From an uncultured Bacteroidota bacterium (GTDB taxonomy: Bacteria; Bacteroidota; Bacteroidia; Bacteroidales; GCA-2748055): a stretch of 64,000 nucleotides of DNA. Positions 17,743-25,033 of this stretch are shown one piece after another. The translations under genes were made by a program, and so were the position numbers. Every line of letters starts with the position of its first letter. The stretch's first letter is position 1. The notes beneath the pieces are model-generated. The model saw nothing but the letters and a program-made list of their open reading frames with translations. It was not told where the DNA came from and did no database searches. The stretch spans positions 18,194-82,193 of the forward strand of contig CAKZNC010000102.1 of NCBI GenBank assembly GCA_937129385.1, read 5' to 3'.

Positions 17743-19371
17743 TCAAATTCCAATCACCTTGTCCTTTGGATACTTGATTGAATACTTAAACGGGAGGGTT
17801 ACTGTTTCACCTGGGTCAATGTTCAGCCGCCAGGTGACTTTCCCGGTTTGTTCATCCAGCTCACCCTCTCCTATCTCCTCCATATCAACGGTGATTTGAC
17901 TATCTGATGATAGTGGAATCTGATCTTCGACAACCAGCTCGGCGATACTGGATTTCGTGTTTCTCACTACGATCTCAAAGCCAAATGTTTTTCTTACGCT
18001 GTTCCCGATGGTCCTGGCACGCGTAAAATCTTTCACCACCTTCCGGTCAACGATGATCCCTTTGTCCTCTCCAAGTGACAGACGGAGGGAATCCAATGTC
18101 ATGTTGGTCGTCAAATAGGTCTCCCCAATAAACATCTTCTCATAATAGATATTAGCAGTTCCATCTACAAGTTCATAGCCCTCCCAATCTGTCATTGTGG
18201 CCATCAGATAGGCTGCTTTCTCCTTTTTCGGAACTGACTGGAAATGATAGGAAGCATCAAGCTCCTCGCTACCCAGTGAGAAAGCATTGTCTTTTCCATC
18301 ACTCCGGATGGTTGCTTTCGTTTGAACTTCAAATTCAAGAATGGAGTTATTTCTACCTGTTTCTACCGCCACAAATCCATCATAACCAACTTCGACGACC
18401 TCACTCAATGCCATTGTTTCAGAAGCTGCAGCCTCAGATTTGTCAACTACAGATTTTGACCTGGATCGTGTCATGCCGCTTGGTTTGATCTCCCGATTCT
18501 GCGGATAGACAAATTGAACGAACCAGGGCTGAAGTTCCGGGACCGTTTGTTGCTCCATGGGATTCCCCGTGGAAAATCTTAATTTCACATCTTCCCAGTC
18601 CTGACCAGTTTGCTGACTTACAGAGGCTTTCCTTATCACGTTCACCGGACCCCCGACCTCATCAATTCGAATATCATAATTGGCCGCCCAGCCAGCCTGC
18701 GGAACTATATAGTCCAGAAAAATCCTGCAACTTCCCGCCTTTTCCATCTCAACTGTTACCTCTACCTTGCTTGTGGGCTGATTTCTTTGATAGTTCAATT
18801 CATTCAGCTGCGCCTGTATTTTATTGTTCTGCTCCTGCACATTTTTAATCTCCCTTCTCTTCAATAGAATTTGTTTCTCTATTTCCAGCAGCCTCGATCG
18901 ATAAAACACTGCTCCCTCCCTAATCTGTGAAACCGCAACCCCGTTATCTGAACCTCCCAACTTCATGTTGGCAGCCAAGAGTGCTTTCTCCTGCTCATAT
19001 ACCTGAATCTCAACATTCAGATCTTCTGTCTTTCTTCTGTTTTTATCCAGTTCTTCCTGGAGCTGGGTGATCTTCACAGAACTCTCCTGCTGGTTGATGT
19101 AATCGGTACTTTTGACCACATTCAGAATCTTCGCTGTGCCTGTTATTCCAACGCGCAGACTGTTTACCTGCAGGGATCTCTCAAGTCCCTCAAGCGTAAG
19201 CAGATGCTGTCCCGTTGTGAGTGTAACATCTTCTGATGCCCTCGTTACCTGGGCTCCCTGGTAAAAAACGGTAACTTCCCGGATTACAGATGATAGGACT
19301 TTGTCTTGTGCAGGCAATATTGTATGTGCTGCAATCACAAGCACACATACCGGCAGGATTCTCTTTTTCAT
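17743..19371 (-). CDS. Mucoidy inhibitor MuiA-like protein (DUF4140/DUF4139)
   Basis: The 542-residue protein begins with a signal peptide (MKKRILPVCVLVIAAHTILPAQ). An N-terminal DUF4140 region follows (IREVTVFYQGAQVTRASEDVTLTTGQHLLTLEGL), then a long coiled coil (about residues 95-190), then a DUF4139 beta-rich region (DYIVPQAGWAANYDIRIDEVGGPVNVIRKASVSQQTGQDWEDVKLRFSTGNP). The family is widespread and its molecular role is unclear; it is probably an envelope protein. Its place between rex and the TM1266-family gene is odd for an envelope protein and may be chance co-location or a small shared operon. Confidence 0.85.
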   Translation of the reverse strand: MKKRILPVCVLVIAAHTILPAQDKVLSSVIREVTVFYQGAQVTRASEDVTLTTGQHLLTLEGLERSLQVNSLRVGITGTAKILNVVKSTDYINQQESSVKITQLQEELDKNRRKTEDLNVEIQVYEQEKALLAANMKLGGSDNGVAVSQIREGAVFYRSRLLEIEKQILLKRREIKNVQEQNNKIQAQLNELNYQRNQPTSKVEVTVEMEKAGSCRIFLDYIVPQAGWAANYDIRIDEVGGPVNVIRKASVSQQTGQDWEDVKLRFSTGNPMEQQTVPELQPWFVQFVYPQNREIKPSGMTRSRSKSVVDKSEAAASETMALSEVVEVGYDGFVAVETGRNNSILEFEVQTKATIRSDGKDNAFSLGSEELDASYHFQSVPKKEKAAYLMATMTDWEGYELVDGTANIYYEKMFIGETYLTTNMTLDSLRLSLGEDKGIIVDRKVVKDFTRARTIGNSVRKTFGFEIVVRNTKSSIAELVVEDQIPLSSDSQITVDMEEIGEGELDEQTGKVTWRLNIDPGETVTLPFKYSIKYPKDKVIGI

Positions 19372-19480
19372 TGTATTGAGATTTCATTAGGAATGGAAGA
19401 TACAAAAAAAGGACCAATACCCCTCACATAGCACTGAACAGTACATAGATGTATTGATCATCTCTTTTCAATCAAGAGCA

Positions 19481-20116
19481 TCAGGCAGTATTAACAGCCT
19501 TATTGGTTTTGACAAAATAGGCAACTTTCTCGAGTGAAGTGATCATATCATACTCATCGATATATACCTCAGGGGAGACATTCAACGGTACAGTTGTAAA
19601 GTTCAACAACCCCCTCACCCCTGCAAGGTAAAGGTTTTCAGCAATTTCCCTCGCCTGGTCGGCTGGAACAGTAATGACAGCAATGGAGATGTTTTTCTGA
19701 CTGATGATCTCCTGCATCTGGTTGATAGCATAACACTTTACTCCAGAGATCACCCTGTCAACCTTGTTTGGATCCACATCAAAGGCAGCCACAATGTTCA
19801 GTTTGGAACGCTTGCCCATAAAGTAGGCAGTGATTGCCCTGCCCAGATTACCGATCCCAACAACCGCAACATTTAAGCCGGTCTCACTGTCCAGGATGTT
19901 CCCGATTACATCGATCAGCTCCTTGACATCGTAGCCTTTCCGCTGCATGCTGCTGTAACCGATAAACATGATGTCACGACGAACCTGCACAGCAGTATTA
20001 TGGTGCATCTGGGCCAACTCATGAGAATAAATATGTGTCTTGCCTTCTGCAAGACAGTTCAGCAAGGATCGCCTGTATTCACTGATACGCTCTACTGTTC
20101 TTTCGGGTAATTTCAT
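19481..20116 (-). CDS. rex: Redox-sensing transcriptional repressor Rex
   Basis: The protein has an N-terminal winged helix (MKLPERTVERISEYRRSLLNCL...HNTAVQVRRDIMFIGYSSMQRKGYDV) and a Rossmann domain with VVGIGNLGRAITAYF. SGVKCYAINQMQEII and GVRGLLNFTTVPLNV are further Rex blocks. Rex represses fermentation and hydrogenase genes and leaves DNA when NADH is high. The ORF track starts at a TTG (20149); the ATG at 20116 gives the usual N terminus (211 residues) and is preferred. It follows hydA on the same strand, and a near-consensus Rex operator stands before hydC. Confidence 0.95.
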   Translation of the reverse strand: MKLPERTVERISEYRRSLLNCLAEGKTHIYSHELAQMHHNTAVQVRRDIMFIGYSSMQRKGYDVKELIDVIGNILDSETGLNVAVVGIGNLGRAITAYFMGKRSKLNIVAAFDVDPNKVDRVISGVKCYAINQMQEIISQKNISIAVITVPADQAREIAENLYLAGVRGLLNFTTVPLNVSPEVYIDEYDMITSLEKVAYFVKTNKAVNTA

Positions 20117-20186
20117 ATATCCTGTTTTATTAATACCTGCTTCAGGCAATGCCTGTCATTGATTCAAATTCAGATATCAAAATATG

Positions 20187-20204
20187 TGCATAAGTTGATA
20201 TGCA
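20187..20204. promoter_or_regulatory. 18-bp palindrome TGCATA-N6-TATGCA before rex
   Basis: TGCATA AGTTGA TATGCA is a perfect inverted repeat of 18 bases in the 200-base gap between hydA and rex, about 70 bases before the rex ATG. It is the same length as a Rex operator but does not have the TTGTTAA half-site, so the cognate regulator is unknown. Confidence 0.4.
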
Positions 20205-20316
20205 AAAATGCAAATTCTGCGTAAATAAATAGTGTTATTTTTTGAACAATATACAAAAAAGTGCAATTCAATTTTAAATTCTGAACAGACATGCAGATCC
20301 TCTGAACGGAAATTGA

Positions 20317-22038
20317 CTATTTCAGCACCTTTTTGTGCTCAAAACTGGCAAGGAATAATTCTCTGCTTTCATCTGAACCCGGTGATCTTGCCAGCTCCTC
20401 ATAGATTTTTAATGCCGCCTTATTCTTATGGGCAGATTTCACGGATTCATTCTTATCCATCTCATAAATATTCCTTGTCCTGGCTTTGACGGCAGGCTGA
20501 GACGGGGGTATGGGCTGACCGCCCCCGTTGATGCAACCATCCTTGCAGACCATTACTTCAATCATATCATAATGTCTCTTCCCCGATACAACTTCATCCA
20601 GGAGTGACAGTGCACTTTTCAGACCACTTACAGCAGCCACCCTGATCTCACCTTTCTGGCTGGGAATTGTTACTTCCTTAACGTCACGATGACCACGAAG
20701 TTTGGATAAACGCGCGTCCTGGAGCTCCTTCTTATTCATCTCCCTGTATACGGTCCTGAGAGTTGCCTCTGCTTCACCTCCACATGTTGCAAGCAACTTA
20801 CCTGCGGAACTGACTGCATGGAAAGGTCCGTCTGCAGGTTCTGGTTCGAGCTCCTGGAAATCAATTCCATTAAGCCGGATCAGTCTTGCCATTTCCCTGG
20901 TGGTCAGCACAAAATCAACATCCTGTGTGTGATCAGTATAATAATCCGGACGTGTTGCTTCCTGTTTGGCTGCAGTACAATTTGTGATCAAAACGGAGTG
21001 AATCCGATGCTTCTTTGTTTTGAGCTTTGATGTGAACCATGTCTTGATCAGTTTCCCTGTGATCTGGTGGGGAGATCTGACCGGGACAAGGTTGGACATC
21101 AGTTCCGGCCTGAACGCTTCAACATAATTGACCCAGGCAGCACATCTGGATGTAATCATCGGAATTTTTTCTGACCGCTTTAGCCTGGTTGCCAATTCTG
21201 CAGCCTGTTCCATTACATAGACATCGCCCCCGCAGGAGGTCTCGAAAATATAGTCAAAACCGATCTTACGAAGCGCACTATTTAAAATACCTTTTAGCTC
21301 AGTCCCGGGTCTGAAACCGAATTCCTCTGCAATGGAAACCACCACCTCCGGCGTATACTGAATTGCAACAATGATCTCCGGATCATCAAGGGATGTATCT
21401 ATTTCCTGGAATTGAGTATGATCAATAAGGGCTCCGGTCGGGCAGGAAATGACACACATTCCGCATTCAATACAACTTGAAAATGCCAGTGGTTCTGACA
21501 ATGCTGTGGCAATACGCAACTGCTCTCCTCTTCTTTCAAAGTCAAATGCAGCCACGCCGACAATCTCTTCACAAACCCGCACACATCTCCCGCAAAGAAT
21601 GCATTTTGCAGGATCCCGCACAATTCCCTTGCTGGAGGTATCAAGCTTGAAATTGCATTTCTGTCCCTGTATGGTTCTGTTCCTTACATTCAAGTCCTCA
21701 GAAAGCTTCTGAAGTTCACAGTTTCCATTCCTTTCACAATACAGGCAATCATCCGGATGGTTGGAAAGGAGCAATTCAACATTTGTCTTCCTTGCATTCA
21801 GTACACGCGCCGAGTGTGTCCTGATCTTCATCCATTCCTCTACCCTGAAAGAACAGGCAGGGACCAGGTTATCATAACCTTCCACCTCGACGACACACAT
21901 CCTGCATGCTCCGGTTGGGGACAGCTCACTCATACTACAAAGGGTCGGAACTTTGATCCCATTGTTCTTCAGCGCCGAAAGGATGGTCTCCCCTCTCTCA
22001 ACACTGATCATCTTTTTATTTACCTCAATCTTGATCAT
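20317..22038 (-). CDS. hydA: HydA-like [FeFe]-hydrogenase catalytic subunit with an altered active site
   Basis: Using the ATG at 22038 (the track uses a TTG at 22056) the protein has 573 residues. Domains in order: plant-type [2Fe-2S] (VPTLCSMSELSPTGACRMCVVEVEG), a His-Cys3 [4Fe-4S] site (SNHPDDCLYCERNGNCELQ), two [4Fe-4S] motifs (CILCGRCVRVC, CIECGMCVISCP) and the H-cluster domain. The four H-cluster cysteines stand at about 299, 354, 498 and 502, with the same spacing as clostridial CpI (300, 355, 499, 503). The motifs are unusual: TSRCAAW instead of TSCCPxW, TNCTAAK instead of MPCTxKK, with EVMVCKDGCINGGGQP near normal. The Cys, Glu and Ser of the proton path are Arg, Gln and Val. HydB and HydC adjacent imply an NAD(H)/ferredoxin complex; whether it makes H2 is uncertain. 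Confidence 0.9.
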   Translation of the reverse strand: MIKIEVNKKMISVERGETILSALKNNGIKVPTLCSMSELSPTGACRMCVVEVEGYDNLVPACSFRVEEWMKIRTHSARVLNARKTNVELLLSNHPDDCLYCERNGNCELQKLSEDLNVRNRTIQGQKCNFKLDTSSKGIVRDPAKCILCGRCVRVCEEIVGVAAFDFERRGEQLRIATALSEPLAFSSCIECGMCVISCPTGALIDHTQFQEIDTSLDDPEIIVAIQYTPEVVVSIAEEFGFRPGTELKGILNSALRKIGFDYIFETSCGGDVYVMEQAAELATRLKRSEKIPMITSRCAAWVNYVEAFRPELMSNLVPVRSPHQITGKLIKTWFTSKLKTKKHRIHSVLITNCTAAKQEATRPDYYTDHTQDVDFVLTTREMARLIRLNGIDFQELEPEPADGPFHAVSSAGKLLATCGGEAEATLRTVYREMNKKELQDARLSKLRGHRDVKEVTIPSQKGEIRVAAVSGLKSALSLLDEVVSGKRHYDMIEVMVCKDGCINGGGQPIPPSQPAVKARTRNIYEMDKNESVKSAHKNKAALKIYEELARSPGSDESRELFLASFEHKKVLK

Positions 22039-22052
22039 AGCTGTCTGAATGG

Positions 22053-24002
22053 TCAATTGTAGAATACTGCGCTGAATTTACATACCTCCCTGCATATACC
22101 ACATCCGGTACATTTGTCCGATACAATAAAAAATGGGTGTCGTTCTGTACCAATGATCGCCTCCTCCGGACATCTTTTTGCGCAAATTGCACATCCCGTA
22201 CAGAGCTCAACATCAATATAGTAAGTGCGTAATTCCCTGCAAACATTCGGCTTGCAATGACGGTCAAAAATATGCGCTTCAAACTCCTCCCTGAAATTGC
22301 GCAGACTGCTGATCAGTGGATTGGGCGCAAGCTGACCCAGGCCACAGAGCGAGGTGTCGCGCATCACATCCGCAAGTTTTTCCAATTGTATCAGCCCCCT
22401 GAACTTCTCGAGCGTATCATGCTGATCCTGGTCGGCCGGCTTACGGGTGATCTCATCCAGCAATTCAGACATTCGCTTGGTTCCCTCCCTGCATGGAATG
22501 CATTTTCCGCAACTCTGGTGTTTCATGAATCCCATGAAGTATTTTACCAGATCAACAATACACGTTTTTTCATCAAGCACCAGGATACCTCCGGCACCCA
22601 GTACAGCTCCTTCCCGCCTGAATGTCTCGTAGCAGACAGGAACATTCAGTTTGCCTGCCGGAATGATGCAGCCATAAGGCCCCCCGATATGCACTGCCTT
22701 TAGCGTCCGGTTATCGCTTGCTCCGCCAATGATCTCGTCAACAAGGAATTCGAGGCTTGTCCCCATGGGTATCTCGATAAGACCTTTGTGCCTGGCCCGT
22801 CCGCTGACAGAAAATATCTTTGTTCCCGGACAATCCTTGGTGCCAATGGACCTGAACCAATCCGGACCGTTCATGACGATGTGTGGAATATTTGAAAGCG
22901 TCTCTACATTATTGATCACCGTTGGCTTTTTGTGAAAGCCCCGTTCGGCCGGATAGGGTGGTTTGGATTGCGGCATCCCTCGTTTCCCCTCCATACTGGC
23001 AATAAGTGCTGTCTCCTCTCCACACACAAATGCACCCGGTCCTTTCCTGATCATGATGTCAAGATTAAAACCACTGAAGAAGATATTGTGCCCCAGCAAA
23101 CCATATGCCCGCGCCTGATCGATGGCTGCATTTAGTTTTCGAATGGAATCCCTGTATTCAGACCTGATATAGATGAAAGCCCGTGAAGCTCCAATCGCAT
23201 AAGCAGCGGTACAGATTCCCTCGATCAATTGGTGTGGATTTCCTTCCATCAACGCACGGTCCATAAATGCCCCTGGATCACTCTCTTCAGCATTACATAC
23301 CAGGTATTTCTGTTCTGCAGGAGTCTGTTGCGCCACCATCCATTTTTTCCCGGTGTTGTATCCACTGCCTGATCTTCCCCGGAGCCCGCTCTCTTCAACC
23401 ATGACACAGATCTCCTCGAAGGTATGCATCCTGATCGCCTTCAGAAATGCTCCATATCCTCCGTTGGCAATATACTCATCGATCGAAAGTGGATTGATGA
23501 TGCCATTGTGCCTGAGCAATACGCGCTGCTGTTTGCCAAAAAAGGGAAGTTCATCAAGAAAAGGAATATCCTGCCAGGCATCAAGCTCATCATTTCGAAG
23601 CTGACCAAGCAGTTTTTCCCGGGGAATTGTTTGGTGAAAAATATCGTCAAGCAAAAGGGGTATCTCATCTGCAACCAGGTTCGTATAGAAAATCCTGGTC
23701 CTTCCCGGGAGCTGGATGCTTATTATCGGCTCTTCTGATCCCAGTCCGATTGCACCCGTTTCACCAATCTCCGCATCAATCTCCCGATCATTCAGGTAGG
23801 TGTGCAATGCCTCATAGATACTGTCGGCACCAGCGATCCGGCCTGATGTATTCATCCCCAGGAGTATCAGCGGCCTCGTCAGTGTATACCTGCGGTTTTC
23901 AGTCAGGGTATCCTGCATCTCCGGGGTAAGTGATTCATCCAACTGCTCTGCAAGTACAGGCAGTAACTCCTTCATCGATATTTTTTCCTTGTTTTCAGAC
24001 AT
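22053..24002 (-). CDS. hydB: HydB-like NADH-binding flavoprotein subunit
   Basis: The 649-residue protein matches NuoF/HydB. The FMN/NADH site is GLRGRSGSGYNTGKKW, followed by CNAEESDPGAFMDRALMEGNPHQLIEG and GAFVCGEETALIASMEGKRGMP. A [4Fe-4S] site reads SCGKCIPCREGTKRM, and the C terminus adds a two-cluster ferredoxin domain (CTGCAICAKRCP, CTGCGICREVC), as in bifurcating HydB. Residues about 45-140 resemble the N-terminal thioredoxin-like [2Fe-2S] domain, but its cysteines are gone: NTSGRIAGA and ETGAIGLGSEEP replace the Cys-containing blocks. The gene ends just before hydA and follows hydC by 11 bases. Confidence 0.94.
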   Translation of the reverse strand: MSENKEKISMKELLPVLAEQLDESLTPEMQDTLTENRRYTLTRPLILLGMNTSGRIAGADSIYEALHTYLNDREIDAEIGETGAIGLGSEEPIISIQLPGRTRIFYTNLVADEIPLLLDDIFHQTIPREKLLGQLRNDELDAWQDIPFLDELPFFGKQQRVLLRHNGIINPLSIDEYIANGGYGAFLKAIRMHTFEEICVMVEESGLRGRSGSGYNTGKKWMVAQQTPAEQKYLVCNAEESDPGAFMDRALMEGNPHQLIEGICTAAYAIGASRAFIYIRSEYRDSIRKLNAAIDQARAYGLLGHNIFFSGFNLDIMIRKGPGAFVCGEETALIASMEGKRGMPQSKPPYPAERGFHKKPTVINNVETLSNIPHIVMNGPDWFRSIGTKDCPGTKIFSVSGRARHKGLIEIPMGTSLEFLVDEIIGGASDNRTLKAVHIGGPYGCIIPAGKLNVPVCYETFRREGAVLGAGGILVLDEKTCIVDLVKYFMGFMKHQSCGKCIPCREGTKRMSELLDEITRKPADQDQHDTLEKFRGLIQLEKLADVMRDTSLCGLGQLAPNPLISSLRNFREEFEAHIFDRHCKPNVCRELRTYYIDVELCTGCAICAKRCPEEAIIGTERHPFFIVSDKCTGCGICREVCKFSAVFYN

Positions 24003-24013
24003 CTGTATCTTCT

Positions 24014-24478
24014 CTACTGATGCATGGATCGGATCTCATCCAGCAACTTCTTTACCCTGTTCGATTTGAACTTCGGATAATACTCATCATTGACAGCGAT
24101 CACAGGTGACTGTCCACACGCTCCAATACAAGCCACGATCTCCAGGCTTACCATGCCATCCCTGGTGGTTTCCCCGTCACCGATCCCAAGCTGCTTTTTA
24201 AACTCCTTGCGTATGGATTCAGAATGATCAATATGACAGGCTGAACCATTGCATATACGAATATGGTATTTACCCCGCGGACTGAATGTGAACTGGTTGT
24301 AAAAAGTCGCAAGTCCGTATATCTTGCTGGCAGGCAGATTCAGTTGTGCACCAATCTCTTCAAGTGCCTCTTCAGTAAGATATCCGTATTCGTCCTGGAT
24401 GGCCTGGAGTACCGGAATGAGGGAATCCCGGTTTACCTGCTGGAAATGCTGCAGAATATCTTCTATGCGCTGTTTCAT
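24014..24478 (-). CDS. hydC: HydC / NuoE-like [2Fe-2S] subunit
   Basis: The 154-residue protein is a NuoE-type thioredoxin-like [2Fe-2S] protein: an N-terminal helical bundle (LIPVLQAIQDEYGYLTEEALEEIGAQLNLPASKIYGLATFYNQFTFSPRGKYHI), then CNGSACH and ACIGACGQSPVIAVNDEYYPKF, which supply the four cluster cysteines. It connects the NADH-oxidising HydB with HydA in trimeric complexes. It is the first gene of the hydCBA set, downstream of the promoter and Rex operator at 24550-24602. Confidence 0.95.
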   Translation of the reverse strand: MKQRIEDILQHFQQVNRDSLIPVLQAIQDEYGYLTEEALEEIGAQLNLPASKIYGLATFYNQFTFSPRGKYHIRICNGSACHIDHSESIRKEFKKQLGIGDGETTRDGMVSLEIVACIGACGQSPVIAVNDEYYPKFKSNRVKKLLDEIRSMHQ

Positions 24479-24549
24479 CTTTTAACATTGAGAAATGAGC
24501 TGCCCACTCATCTTTTCACCGAATCTCATGTAGAAGATCCGGAGAATCA

Positions 24550-24582
24550 CAAATATATTGCATTGTTATGTGAATCTCCAAA
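24550..24582 (-). promoter_or_regulatory. Promoter of hydCBA: TTTG-N21-TATATTTG
   Basis: On the minus strand TTTG (24579-24582) is followed after 21 bases by TATATTTG (24550-24557). That matches the Bacteroidetes -33/-7 arrangement (TTTG, N19-21, TAnnTTTG) in both sequence and spacing. Transcription would start about 65-70 bases before the hydC ATG. The Rex operator lies two bases upstream of the -33 box, where a bound repressor could block polymerase. Confidence 0.65.
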
Positions 24583-24584
24583 CA

Positions 24585-24602
24585 TTGTTACACTAATAAC
24601 AA
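24585..24602. promoter_or_regulatory. Rex operator TTGTTAC-ACTA-ATAACAA
   Basis: The 18 bases fit the Rex consensus TTGTTAANNNNTTAACAA at all but the two innermost half-site positions, and form a perfect TTGTTA...TAACAA inverted repeat (extended to ATTGTTA...TAACAAT at 24584-24603). The site lies between divergent hydC and the 24776 gene, and rex is encoded in the same locus. It should make hydCBA, and perhaps the divergent sensor genes, respond to the NADH/NAD+ ratio. Confidence 0.75.
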
Positions 24603-24762
24603 TAAGACAATCGAATTTTAATAACAACATTAATAATACATTCGTATATAATTGTATGTATGTGCTTTACGATATGAGTTCAACAATTTAAATGCAATAT
24701 AAATTACAGACTGGCCATGGAGCTTTGCCCAATGTTTATCCTTTGTGAATGATTTAACTTCG

Positions 24763-24770
24763 TATCTTTG
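24763..24770 (+). promoter_or_regulatory. -7 box TATCTTTG directly before the sensor operon
   Basis: TATCTTTG is an exact TAnnTTTG match, with TTTG at 24742-24745 (17-base gap) as a possible -33 element. It ends only five bases before the GTG start at 24776, so the transcript may be almost leaderless. Confidence 0.6.
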
Positions 24771-24775
24771 TCAGT

Positions 24776-25024
24776 GTGAAAGAGAAGGTAATTATTCAGA
24801 TATGCATGGGAAGTTCCTGTTTCAGCAGGGGCAATAATAAAACCCTGGAAGTCATCCGGCATTACCTTGATGAACATCAGCTTTCAGGGGATGTGGTCCT
24901 GAAGGGAAATCACTGTTTCGGAGATTGCAGCAAGGGACCGGTAGTTAAGATCAACGATCACATTCACGAGGAGATTGACCGTGAAAATATTCTCGAACTG
25001 CTGCAGAAGACGTTTAATACGTAA
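24776..25024 (+). CDS. Thioredoxin-like [2Fe-2S] ferredoxin (NuoE C-terminal type)
   Basis: The 82-residue protein starts with GTG and has the four cysteines of a thioredoxin-like [2Fe-2S] fold: CMGSSC and HCFGDCSKGPVVKINDHIHEEI. It lacks the N-terminal helical part of NuoE, so it is a stand-alone electron carrier or redox sensor input. It is the first gene of an operon with the HydS-like sensor (10-base gap) and PP2C phosphatase. In many anaerobes such small proteins accompany sensory [FeFe]-hydrogenases and may relay electrons between the bifurcating complex and the sensor, which is inference here. Confidence 0.88.
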   Translation: MKEKVIIQICMGSSCFSRGNNKTLEVIRHYLDEHQLSGDVVLKGNHCFGDCSKGPVVKINDHIHEEIDRENILELLQKTFNT

Positions 25025-25033
25025 GATACCCCT

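Noticed and set aside
20232-20270. TTGAACAATATACAA-like sequence before rex as a Rex site
   Set aside because: It lacks paired TTGTTAA/TTAACAA half-sites at the right spacing, so it does not fit the consensus.
20317-22038. Frameshift or base error as the cause of the altered HydA motifs
   Set aside because: The frame is open throughout, the cysteine spacing matches CpI exactly, and the codons around TSRCAAW and TNCTAAK read cleanly, so the changes look genuine.
24604-24670. A/T-rich repeats (TACATT...ATGTA) in the divergent region as a second operator
   Set aside because: The arms are only five or six bases and imperfect, expected in A/T-rich sequence.
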